In this document: positions 1 through 7,497 of the stretch, piece after piece | Layout: the number at the start of each line of letters is the position of its first letter | Numbering within the stretch: position 1 is the first letter of the stretch | Assembly: GCF_039555325.1 (NCBI RefSeq) | Contig: NZ_CP154608.1 | Span: 1,426,001-1,490,000, forward strand | Source: Sphingomicrobium sp. XHP0239 | GTDB taxonomy: Bacteria > Pseudomonadota > Alphaproteobacteria > Sphingomonadales > Sphingomonadaceae | Reading direction: 5' to 3' | Length of the DNA stretch: 64,000 nt | Made by a program: the position numbers and the translations under genes | The notes under the pieces: generated by a model | Databases searched by the model: none | What the model saw: only the letters and a program-made list of their open reading frames with translations | Told to the model about the DNA's origin: nothing

Positions 1-129
1 CTGTCGGGCGACGATCTCGATGTCGATGAGGATGATGACGGCGGCAGCGCCGACGACGACGTCGATCTCGACACCGGGGACGAGGATCTGAAGGTCAAGA
101 AGACCTCGGACGACGACGACGACAGCTAG
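1..129 (+). CDS. C-terminal end of an acidic TIGR02300-family-like protein (partial)
   Basis: The window opens inside this gene; 42 codons and a TAG stop remain. The tail is almost entirely Asp, Glu, Gly and Ser with one basic KVKK patch, and finishes in a run of Asp before Ser. Such highly acidic C-termini, directly upstream of a tRNA-Ala, are typical of the alphaproteobacterial TIGR02300 (FYDLN-acid) family, a small protein of unknown function. The diagnostic N-terminal part is outside the window, so the family call rests on composition and position only. Confidence 0.55.
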   Translation: MSGDDLDVDEDDDGGSADDDVDLDTGDEDLKVKKTSDDDDDS

Positions 130-212
130 GATCGTCGGGGCGAGCCGCGCGGCCTATATTAGGGGTTGCAAAGCGCGCCGATTTTCCTAAACCGCGCCAG
201 CACTTTGGATAC

Positions 213-288
<76 letters not shown>

Positions 289-300
289 TCCGAAAAATCG

Positions 301-341
301 AAAGCCCCGGGACGCCGCCGACCCCGCGTTCCGGGGCTTTT
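301..341 (+). terminator. Rho-independent terminator after tRNA-Ala
   Basis: A perfect 10-bp inverted repeat (AAAGCCCCGG at 301-310 with CCGGGGCTTT at 331-340) encloses a 20-base loop and ends in TTTT. It begins 12 bases after the tRNA CCA and fits a terminator of the tRNA transcript. Confidence 0.75.
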
Positions 342-471
342 CGCGTCGGGGGCATGCGACAGTTACTCGATGCGAACTCCACCCACGAACGCGAGACTGC
401 CGAAGATCAGTCACGCGGCGAGGAACTTCGGAACGCGCGGCGCCTTCGTCGAGGAAGGAGCAAGCCACCCC

Positions 472-1596
472 ATGATCATCCGTGACCCCGATCCTGCCGC
501 CCCGCTGCGCATCGCGGTCGTCGGCCATGTCCGCTTTCCCATCGCCGCCCCGTTCGCAGGCGGGATGGAGGCGCACTCCCATTCGCTCGTCCGCGCGCTG
601 ATGGCACGGGGCCACGATGTCGCGCTGTTCGCGGCGGGCGACGGCGATCCCGCGCTCCCGCTGGTTCCCATCGTCGATCGCCACTATGAAGCCGAGATGC
701 CTTGGGCGCGGTGGCACGGAACCCCCCGGTTCGCCGCGATGCAGAAGGCGATCTTCGCGCGGGCATGGGACGAGATCGAGAGGTTTGCGCCCGACGTCGT
801 CCACAACAACAGCCTGTCGAGCGATTTCATTAAGAGCGCCGCGGCACACAGCATTCCGACGGTCACCACGCTCCACGTTCCCCCGTTCCGCCAGCTCGGC
901 GACGCCATCGCCTCCTCTCTGACGGTCCCATGGCTTCGCTACGCCACGGTCAGCGAGGCGCAACGTCGCCGCTGGTCGCCCGACGCCCACCCCGCGTTCC
1001 GCGCCATCCCTAACGGGATCGACGGTTGGCACTGGCGTCCGCGCGGAGAAAAGCATGCCGCCGCCGTCTGGGCCGGCCGGATCACGCCGACGAAGGGCAC
1101 CGGAGATGCGGTCCGCGCCGCGCGGTCAGCGGGCGTCGCGCTCAATCTGTTCGGTCCTGTCGAGAACGAACTCTTCTTCGACGAACATGTCGCGCCCTTC
1201 CTGTCCGATACCATCCGCTTTCACGGGCCGGTCGGTCCCGACCGCCTGAGCGAGGAGGTCGCGCGCGCCTCGGTCGCACTCGTCACCCCCTGCTGGGACG
1301 AACCCTTCGGTCTCGTCGCCGCCGAGGCGCTGGCCTGCGGCACCCCCGTCGCCGGCTATTCGCGCGGCGCGATCCCCGAAGTTGTGGGGTCCTGCGGCGT
1401 GCTGGTCGAGGAAGGCGACGTCGAAGGGCTCGCGCGCGCCATTCCCAAGGCGCAGGCGATCGATCCCGTTTCCTGCCGCGAGCGCGGCCTCGAATTCCGT
1501 CACGATGTCATGATCGACACGTACGAGCGGCTCTATGCCGACGCCATCGCCGCCTTGTCCTCCAGCGCTTCGAGCACGCGGCTCGAACTGGCGTAA
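472..1596 (+). CDS. Glycosyltransferase family 4 protein
   Basis: A 374-residue GT-B glycosyltransferase. The N-terminal part begins LRIAVVGHVRFPIAAPFAGGMEAH, here abbreviated by its GGMEAH acceptor-loop motif, followed by a Rossmann-like half. The C-terminal half has the nucleotide-sugar motif around DEPFGLVAAEALACGTPV, with the usual E-x7-E pair, and GWHWRP/GRITPTKG before it. I chose ATG 472 because AAGGAG lies 11 bases upstream and family homology starts just after it; an upstream in-frame ATG at 370 would add 34 unrelated residues. A GGAAC-N16-CCTT sequence (422-446) precedes the start. The 3' end overlaps the convergent GT2 gene by 64 bases. Substrate unknown. Confidence 0.9.
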   Translation: MIIRDPDPAAPLRIAVVGHVRFPIAAPFAGGMEAHSHSLVRALMARGHDVALFAAGDGDPALPLVPIVDRHYEAEMPWARWHGTPRFAAMQKAIFARAWDEIERFAPDVVHNNSLSSDFIKSAAAHSIPTVTTLHVPPFRQLGDAIASSLTVPWLRYATVSEAQRRRWSPDAHPAFRAIPNGIDGWHWRPRGEKHAAAVWAGRITPTKGTGDAVRAARSAGVALNLFGPVENELFFDEHVAPFLSDTIRFHGPVGPDRLSEEVARASVALVTPCWDEPFGLVAAEALACGTPVAGYSRGAIPEVVGSCGVLVEEGDVEGLARAIPKAQAIDPVSCRERGLEFRHDVMIDTYERLYADAIAALSSSASSTRLELA

Positions 1597-2438
1597 GGCA
1601 TGTGCGCCTGCTGGCGCGTCAGATCGAGATCGGCCTCGCGCGTCGGGCGCAGCCGCTGCCAGCGCCCGTCGACGATGCCCGCCAGCCCCATCAGTTCGAA
1701 ACAGCGCAACCAGTGCTCCATCGTATGATGGCCCCATTTCTCGCAGAAACGCTCGGCATTGGCGATCACGCTGTCGAGATGGTGGACCGGTGGCATGTGG
1801 TGGGGATGATATTGATGATAGACGCGTGCGCCCCGCACCCATCGGAATTCCAGCGCCGCTTCGGCGGCACTGCGACCGAAATCGGTGTCCTCGCCGCCAT
1901 AGCCGTCATAGGTCTCGTCGAACCCGCCGACCTGCGCCCAGTCCTGCGCCGTCATGGCGAAGTTCAACGACCAGAAGCAGCGGTAGTCGGTGCATTCTCC
2001 CAGCGGCGTCGTGGGCGGACCCGCACGCTCGGAATGCTCGACCGAAATGGCGTCGAAGCGGTTCCAGTCGATCCCCTCGTCGGTCGCTCCGTCGGGAAGA
2101 TAGCGCACCTCGCCCATCAGGACGCCCCCGGCATCCGCGACGTTCGCATAATCGGCGGTCAGAGTCGGGGTCGGAATGCAGTCGACGTCGAGAAACACGA
2201 GAAAGTCGCCGCGCGCGCTCTCGGCGGCGAGATTGCGCGCCCGGGCGAGCGGCAGCCCCTCGCCGCCGACGAACAGCTGGCGGACAGGGAATTCGCAGTC
2301 GGGAAGATCGTATTCCTCGTCCTGCATCAGGGCGATGACCAGCTCATCGGGTTGCCGCTCGGAAGCGCGCAACCCGCGAACGAGATTTTCCATATGGTTC
2401 GCCCGGCCCCCGCCAAGCGTCAGAACACTCAATTTCAT
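1533..2438 (-). CDS. Glycosyltransferase family 2 protein (galactosyltransferase-like)
   Basis: A 301-residue GT-A fold enzyme that should transfer a sugar from a nucleotide donor. The metal-binding DxD motif is DVD at residues 84-86 in FLVFLDVDC, and a catalytic-base region GGEDTDF lies at 181-187 after GGFDETYDGYG, a pattern of the GT2/GT7-like galactosyltransferase C-terminal domain. The ATG overlaps the upstream stop as ATGA (2435-2438), so translation is probably coupled; a longer start 13 codons upstream would lie wholly inside the previous gene. It is the last gene of a three-gene sugar operon and overlaps the convergent GT4 gene at its 3' end. No signal peptide or membrane span. Confidence 0.88.
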   Translation of the reverse strand: MKLSVLTLGGGRANHMENLVRGLRASERQPDELVIALMQDEEYDLPDCEFPVRQLFVGGEGLPLARARNLAAESARGDFLVFLDVDCIPTPTLTADYANVADAGGVLMGEVRYLPDGATDEGIDWNRFDAISVEHSERAGPPTTPLGECTDYRCFWSLNFAMTAQDWAQVGGFDETYDGYGGEDTDFGRSAAEAALEFRWVRGARVYHQYHPHHMPPVHHLDSVIANAERFCEKWGHHTMEHWLRCFELMGLAGIVDGRWQRLRPTREADLDLTRQQAHMPYASSSRVLEALEDKAAMASA

Positions 2439-3556
2439 GCCGGGATCCGCCGTTCCTTGCTCTCCACACCGCCCCACAGGTCATGCCCCAGGCGGTCGAG
2501 CCATCGTGCCGCCTTGATGGCAGCGGAAGGGTCGTAGAGCGCACGCTGCGCTTCGGGATCGATCGCCATGGCCTCGTCGACCGTAGTGCGCCACGCGGCC
2601 ACATGGCTCGGCCAGTCGGTCCGTGCGGCGGCCACGCGGGCGCGGCCCAGTGCCGCGACTTTCTCGCTCTGCTCGTCAAAATAGCGCCATTCGGGCACCA
2701 CCACCCACGGCCGGCCCAACGCCAGGATCTGGTGCACCGTGCTATTGCCCGCGCTCGACACGACGAGATCCGCGGCCGCCAGCCAGTCGGACACATTGTC
2801 GACCCAGCCGCGATGGGAGAGGTTGCCGGGCGGCGTCGAATGCCATTCGTGCCGAACCTTCCCCAGCGTGACCCAGTCGATATCGGGAAAGGCGCGCGCC
2901 GCGATGGTCACGGGCGTGGTGCAGAATCCCTCGCCGCCGCCACCGCCGAACACGACCGCCAGTCGCCGTCCTTCGGGGACACCGATCGCCCGTCGCGCCT
3001 CTTCGCGCGTGCGATCGGGTCGCGTCACCCCCACGCCCGGAAAGAAACGGGTGCGGTCGGCAAGATGTCGGCGATCGGGCTGGTCCAGCGCTTCGTGATA
3101 GGGGGCCAACAATCCCGCGGCGGCCGCATAGGATGCCTCGTGCCCCGGGTCGCTCCGGTCGCCATGTTGCAACACCGCGACGTGCGGGACCGACGCGATG
3201 CGCGCTAACTGACCCAATTCGGCGCTCACGTCCGTCACGAATAGCGCGGGCTCCTCGCGATCGAACCAGTCGGTGATCCGCGCGACCGCATGGCGGATCG
3301 TCGACCAGCCGAGCGGCGCGCAGTGCAAGGTGTCGGGCGTCGGCGCATCGGCCATCGCGGCGGGTGCGCCCTCGGGTTCCTCGAACAATGACGGCAGGGC
3401 CATCCGCTCCACCCGCCCGTCGAGGTCGGGGAACTGGTCGATGTCGGCGGACATCAGCGTCACCGGCCGTTCCCCGATCAACTGGTTGGCGATGGCGGCG
3501 GCGCGATTGGCATGGCCGCGTCCTTGGTGATGCACGAACATCCCGATCGGTTTCAC
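2435..3556 (-). CDS. GT28/MurG-like glycosyltransferase
   Basis: A 373-residue GT-B protein. Near the N-terminus it has the pattern HHQGRGHANRA, recalling the donor/acceptor Gly-rich loop of MurG and UDP-glucosyltransferases; the C-terminal half carries SSAGNSTVHQIL followed by PWVVVPEW, the usual GT28 C-terminal nucleotide-sugar site. The start is GTG 3556, overlapping the stop of the upstream sucrose-phosphate synthase-like gene as GTGA (3553-3556). Its stop overlaps the next GT2 start. The arrangement implies one polycistronic mRNA for a shared glycan or glycoside pathway. The sugar and acceptor cannot be read from sequence. Confidence 0.82.
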   Translation of the reverse strand: MKPIGMFVHHQGRGHANRAAAIANQLIGERPVTLMSADIDQFPDLDGRVERMALPSLFEEPEGAPAAMADAPTPDTLHCAPLGWSTIRHAVARITDWFDREEPALFVTDVSAELGQLARIASVPHVAVLQHGDRSDPGHEASYAAAAGLLAPYHEALDQPDRRHLADRTRFFPGVGVTRPDRTREEARRAIGVPEGRRLAVVFGGGGGEGFCTTPVTIAARAFPDIDWVTLGKVRHEWHSTPPGNLSHRGWVDNVSDWLAAADLVVSSAGNSTVHQILALGRPWVVVPEWRYFDEQSEKVAALGRARVAAARTDWPSHVAAWRTTVDEAMAIDPEAQRALYDPSAAIKAARWLDRLGHDLWGGVESKERRIPA

Positions 3557-5598
3557 GATGCCACCCGTCGTTCGGCCTGCGCGGCGGCGACCAGCCCCTC
3601 GACCACGCCGAGCGCATGGGGGTGACGGGCCACGCGCACGTTGGCCCGGTCGGTCAGATAGGACAATTCGTGGCTGTGGTTCGACACCAGCACCGCATTG
3701 GCGCAGCTTTCGAGCATGTCGGCATCGTTGCCGCTGTCGCCGACGGCCACGATCTTGCGCTCGTCGAGCCCCATCCGATTCGCCGCCCACCGCATCGCCG
3801 CGCCCTTGCCGGCCCGTGCGGGAAGGACATCGAGCAACCGGTCGTGGCTCGCGATCACGCGCGCCGCCACTCCCGCTTGCTCGAGCGCTCGCTCGACCCG
3901 TCCGGGCACGTCAGGATCGTCGAAGAAATAGGACCGTTTGTAGGTCCGCTGCTCGTGGGCGTCCTGCGGCTCGAGACCGTCCATTTCGGCCAGAGCAGCG
4001 ATCACTCCTTCGGGGTGCCAGTCGTGCGCGATATGCGCCGAATAATCTTCGTCGCGTTCGAGCGATCCTCCGCGACGCCAGTAGATCTCGCTTCCCACCG
4101 AGGTGATCAGCAGTGTCGGCGACGGCAGGTCCCATTCGCCGAGAATCCGCCGCGCCTGCTGCAGCGAACGGCCCGTCGCCACCCCGAACCGCCATCCCTT
4201 CTGCGCGCTCAACAGGCGCGACAGACGGGCGGCACCGCGGCGGCAACCGGTTAGGGTATTGTCGATATCGCACAGCGCCAGCAATTCGATCGGCGGCGCA
4301 ACCGCCACCGGCTTCTCGTCGAGGTCCCTGACGATGCGAACGAACTCGCCCGCATAATCGTCCCAGCTCCACTGCGCCGCCCGTTCGCGACCGCGTCGGG
4401 CATGGATCTCCCACCGCTCGGGATCCTGCAGCAATCCGATCATCGCCTTGGCGAAGGCCGGCTCGTTCTCCGGGTCGATGGCCACGCCGTGGCCCAGCGT
4501 CTCGATGATATCGCGCGGCCCGCCGCGGGCGGTCGCCACGGTCGGTACGCCGTGGCTCGCCGCCTCCACGATGGTCAGACCATAGGGTTCGAACAATGCC
4601 GGGTTGGCGAAGATGCCGCGCTGCCGCGACGCGAGACGATAAAGCCCCTCCACCGTCTCGCCGTCGTGACGCTTGGGGATCGCAACATGGCCGTACAGAT
4701 CGTGCCGGTCGATCGCCTCCAGCAACGCCCGATGCACGCTCGCGCTTTCCGCATCCTCCTCGGCGATATCCGACCGCAGACCCGCCAGGATGACGAGGTT
4801 CGCCGCTTCGCGCAGCGAGCGATGGTCCCCCATCATCCGCACCAGGCTGACGAGGTTCTTCTTCTCGACCGGCCGCGCGACCGCGAAGATGAAGGGCCGC
4901 TCGGGATCGGTCAGAAACGGTGCGATGGCCTCACGCGCCTTCGCGATCGCACCCACGCTCACATCGCGCCGCTCGATCCCCGGCGGCACCTGATGGATCG
5001 TCTCGACCCGCGCGCCTTTGTAACCGAGCAACTGACGCTCGCATTCGTCTCGCGAGCTGCCGATGATCGCATCGGCGCCCGCCACGGCGGCGCGTTCCTG
5101 TTCGAGGCGCGGACAGAGCGACGCGCGGCTCTCGGGCATCGCCTCGGCCTTGTCGAGCGCGAGGCTGTGCGCCGTATAGACGACACGGCATCCGAACCGG
5201 TCGCGCGCCGCGAAGGCCGCTTCGGCCGCATCGGCAAAATGGGCATGGAGAACGTCGGGCGCGCCATTTGTTTCGAAATGGTCGAGCAGCGCGTGCGTGA
5301 AGGCGGGAAGATCGGCGGCCAGTCGTTCCTTCGCCAGATAGCGGGGATCGCCGCTGTCGATGCGCACGATCCGGCACCGCTCGCTCACCCTCTCTTCGGC
5401 AAGTGCATGAAACGGGCCCAGAGCCCGGTCGTCGAACCGGCGCGTGTAGATATCGACGCCGGTGACCCCCGGCGTCCGCGCCAGCGCCTGCGCCTCGCCC
5501 AGCAGATAGGTGATGTGGCCGCCCGTGTCCGGCGTGAGACCGTAAGCGACCGGCGGCGCCTTGATGCAACCGCCAAGAGCAATCAGCCCGATCCTCAT
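3553..5598 (-). CDS. Sucrose-phosphate synthase-like glycosyltransferase fused to a sucrose-phosphatase-like HAD domain
   Basis: A 681-residue two-domain protein. Residues 1-430 form a GT4 glycosyltransferase with the sucrose synthase/sucrose-phosphate synthase signature PDTGGH (23-28), AHS (143-145), the donor-site motif ARPVEKKN (241-248) and FEPYGLTIVEA (336-346). Residues 437-681 form a HAD-IIB phosphatase: motif I DIDNT (444-448), TSVGSEI (499-505), the motif III lysine near 598 and VGDSGND (619-625). By family knowledge this pair makes sucrose-6-phosphate from a nucleotide glucose and fructose-6-phosphate and dephosphorylates it to sucrose, a compatible solute. A related sugar phosphate is possible. 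All catalytic HAD motifs look intact. First gene of the operon; an EcfG-like motif lies 41 bases upstream. Confidence 0.87.
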   Translation of the reverse strand: MRIGLIALGGCIKAPPVAYGLTPDTGGHITYLLGEAQALARTPGVTGVDIYTRRFDDRALGPFHALAEERVSERCRIVRIDSGDPRYLAKERLAADLPAFTHALLDHFETNGAPDVLHAHFADAAEAAFAARDRFGCRVVYTAHSLALDKAEAMPESRASLCPRLEQERAAVAGADAIIGSSRDECERQLLGYKGARVETIHQVPPGIERRDVSVGAIAKAREAIAPFLTDPERPFIFAVARPVEKKNLVSLVRMMGDHRSLREAANLVILAGLRSDIAEEDAESASVHRALLEAIDRHDLYGHVAIPKRHDGETVEGLYRLASRQRGIFANPALFEPYGLTIVEAASHGVPTVATARGGPRDIIETLGHGVAIDPENEPAFAKAMIGLLQDPERWEIHARRGRERAAQWSWDDYAGEFVRIVRDLDEKPVAVAPPIELLALCDIDNTLTGCRRGAARLSRLLSAQKGWRFGVATGRSLQQARRILGEWDLPSPTLLITSVGSEIYWRRGGSLERDEDYSAHIAHDWHPEGVIAALAEMDGLEPQDAHEQRTYKRSYFFDDPDVPGRVERALEQAGVAARVIASHDRLLDVLPARAGKGAAMRWAANRMGLDERKIVAVGDSGNDADMLESCANAVLVSNHSHELSYLTDRANVRVARHPHALGVVEGLVAAAQAERRVAS

Positions 5599-5639
5599 CG
5601 CCAGGAAACCGATTTTCGAATGAAACCCATAAAGAACAA

Positions 5640-5664
5640 GACGCTAGGTGATCGTCCCCGTTCC
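5640..5664 (-). promoter_or_regulatory. EcfG-like stress promoter of the sucrose/glycosyltransferase operon
   Basis: On the minus strand, GGAAC (5664-5660) is followed after 16 bases by CGTC (5643-5640), one base off the alphaproteobacterial EcfG consensus GGAAC-N16/17-CGTT. It ends 41 bases before the ATG at 5598. Control of compatible-solute synthesis by the general stress response would make sense; this is inferred from the motif only. Confidence 0.5.
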
Positions 5665-5695
5665 TTCGAAATGCGCTGATCTTTGTTAGAAGGCC

Positions 5696-6475
5696 CTAAT
5701 AAGGGTCGCGCAGCGACAGTTCGCCCTCGCCGTACAGATAGTCGGGCCGGAACTCGCCGAGCTTCGCCAGGCCTTCCCGATCGAGGATGGCGATCCCCGA
5801 ATCCTCCTCGCGATTGTCGATCAGCCCCTGCTCGCGCAGCAGCCGGAACGTGCGGTTCGCATGAACGGCGGTGATCCCCGACGCCTCGGCGAAGTCCTGC
5901 TGCCGCATCGGCACGTCGAGTATCCGTCCATCGAACCGGTCGATAAACTCGAGCCGGCAGGCAAGTTCGCTGATCAGGTGCGCGATCCGCCCCTCGGCGT
6001 TCAATCGGCCCAGACGGAACACCCACTCCCGATGGATAGCGGCGTCGAGCAACGTCGAGAACCACATGATGCGCGTCAGTCGCGGATGCTCGTCCACCAG
6101 CTTCTGCAGTGCCGTATGCTCGAAAACCGCCAAAGTCGCGCGATCGAGTGCGGCCACATCATGGTCGAGCCGCTTCATGGGAAAGCTGTGCAGATCGACC
6201 CAGTCGCCCGCGACCTGGATCCCGACGCTCTGTCGATAGCCGCGCCGGTCGTCGAGATAACGGGTCATGAAACCGTCGACGAGATAGTAGCTGCGATCGA
6301 CGAGGTCGCCGCGCTTGATGAGCACCTGGCGCGGTTCGATGGTGACGATTTCTTCGATGGCATTTTCCATCGCGTCGATCTCCTCACGCTTCAGCACATG
6401 GCGAAGCCGGCTTTTCAGGAATAGTTCGGTCGTGACCCCCGTCTCGCTCATCTGGCTGGATACCCCTTCCTGCAT
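5696..6475 (-). CDS. Crp/Fnr family transcriptional regulator
   Basis: A 259-residue regulator. Residues about 20-140 form a cyclic-nucleotide-binding-type beta roll with the family pattern VLIKRGDLVDRSYYLVDGFMTRY; the C-terminal third is a winged helix whose recognition helix region reads FAEASGITAVHANRTFRLLREQG. No Fnr-type N-terminal cysteine cluster is visible, so oxygen sensing through Fe-S is unlikely. I chose ATG 6475 because AAGGA precedes it and it lies 20 bases after the DUF421 stop; ATG 6451 is an alternative. Probably cotranscribed with the DUF421 gene. Its target genes are unknown. Confidence 0.9.
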   Translation of the reverse strand: MQEGVSSQMSETGVTTELFLKSRLRHVLKREEIDAMENAIEEIVTIEPRQVLIKRGDLVDRSYYLVDGFMTRYLDDRRGYRQSVGIQVAGDWVDLHSFPMKRLDHDVAALDRATLAVFEHTALQKLVDEHPRLTRIMWFSTLLDAAIHREWVFRLGRLNAEGRIAHLISELACRLEFIDRFDGRILDVPMRQQDFAEASGITAVHANRTFRLLREQGLIDNREEDSGIAILDREGLAKLGEFRPDYLYGEGELSLRDPY

Positions 6476-6494
6476 GATGTCCTTTTCGCTCCCC

Positions 6495-7019
6495 TTATTT
6501 TTTGTCGAGAACCTCGACACTCTCCAACAGCATCTCGTCGAGCGTGTCGCCATGAAGCACGCTCACGTCGCCCGTCGATTCCAGCACCGCCGCGCGCACC
6601 TTGCTGAGATCGAGGACGTTGGCCTCGCGCAGCTTGGCGACCATGTCGTCGCGGCTCACCCGTGTCCGGTCCAGCGCCTCGTCGAGAAACGCGCCATCGC
6701 GCATCAGCATGATCGGACTGTTGCCGATCGCATCCTCGAACGGATCGCTCGACTTGCGGATCCGCGAGATGACGAACTGCACCACGAACAGGGCCGAGAT
6801 GGCGACGATCGCCTGCGCGAAGCCCGACCATTCGGTCGCCTGCGCCGACCCCGCGAGGAGCGAGCCGACCGCCACGGTCATGACGAAATCGAAGCTGGTC
6901 ATCTTGGAAAAGCTGCGCAGCCCCAGGATGCGGACGTTGAAGGTGACCCACACGAGTCCGATCGCCCCGAGCAGAAGGCCGCGCAAGGCGACGTCGATGA
7001 CGGGGTCTGTGCTGAACAT
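6495..7019 (-). CDS. DUF421 (YetF-like) membrane protein
   Basis: A 174-residue protein with two or three N-terminal membrane spans (about residues 10-30, 45-65 and 68-85) followed by a cytosolic DUF421 domain containing NSPIMLMRDGAFL and a C-terminal REANVLDLSKVRAAVLE block, both typical of the family. The biochemical role of DUF421 proteins is not established; Bacillus relatives are linked to spore or stress physiology. It is upstream of, and likely in one transcript with, the Crp/Fnr gene. Confidence 0.85.
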   Translation of the reverse strand: MFSTDPVIDVALRGLLLGAIGLVWVTFNVRILGLRSFSKMTSFDFVMTVAVGSLLAGSAQATEWSGFAQAIVAISALFVVQFVISRIRKSSDPFEDAIGNSPIMLMRDGAFLDEALDRTRVSRDDMVAKLREANVLDLSKVRAAVLESTGDVSVLHGDTLDEMLLESVEVLDKK

Positions 7020-7091
7020 GATGCCCCAATGCGCGGCGCGGCTCTTCGGGTCCGTGCCCCGCGAAAAGCGAGACCCCGTCTGTCGCGCACC

Positions 7092-7135
7092 AAAAAAGAG
7101 GCGGCGGAAGCTTGTCGCTCCCGCCGCCCCTCTTT
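7092..7135 (-). terminator. Terminator of the Flp pilin gene
   Basis: On the minus strand a GC-rich hairpin (AAAGAGG-GGCGGCGG arm pairing with CCGCCGCCTCTTT, small bulge) is followed by TTTTTT. It sits 22 bases after the pilin stop codon and upstream of the DUF421 gene. Confidence 0.82.
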
Positions 7136-7156
7136 GGCTCTGAAAGTCGCTTGGAC

Positions 7157-7312
7157 TTAGAGTTCGTTGGCAACTTCGTTGAAGGTGTTGCCGAGGTTCG
7201 AACCGATCGAGCTCATCGCGGCGATCGCCGCAACGGCGATCAGCGCGGCGATCAGGCCGTATTCGATCGCGGTCGCACCCTTGTCGTCAAGCATCTTGAA
7301 AATCTTGGTCAT
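7157..7312 (-). CDS. Flp family type IVb pilin
   Basis: A 51-residue pilin precursor, complete. The short N-terminal leader MTKIFKMLDDKG is followed by ATAIEYGLIAALIAV, the class IVb prepilin signature with the E-Y pair and hydrophobic assembly helix; cleavage by a TadV-type prepilin peptidase after Gly12 is expected. AGGAG lies 7 bases before ATG 7312. The mature protein would form Flp/Tad pili used in surface attachment, but no tad secretion genes are in this window, so the machinery must be elsewhere. The gene is monocistronic with its own terminator, and its 5' region contains a CCGTGTC/GACACGG hairpin (7362-7379). Confidence 0.93.
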   Translation of the reverse strand: MTKIFKMLDDKGATAIEYGLIAALIAVAAIAAMSSIGSNLGNTFNEVANEL

Positions 7313-7497
7313 CACTGGTCTCCTAATGGCTCCACAATTTACTTCGGAAGGGCTTCCCCTGCCGTGTCCGCCGACACGGGAATTGCCCGCATCCGGTAGG
7401 TCCCAAATAAGGAGGTAGAGGTTGAGAAACCTTTAAAGTCGGGGGTTTCGGTTTGTTAACCTTTGGACCCGGAAGCGGCGCGAAACCGCGCTATTTT

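Noticed and set aside
422..446. EcfG-like motif before the first GT4 gene
   Set aside because: GGAAC-N16-CCTT is one base off, but a second GGAAC overlaps it and the spacing to the ATG is shorter than at the other sites; I keep it only as a remark.
2435..3790. An upstream extension of the GT28-like gene to 3790
   Set aside because: The extension overlaps the phosphatase domain of the fusion gene and is Arg-rich nonsense; GTG 3556 gives a coupled start and a proper N-terminus.
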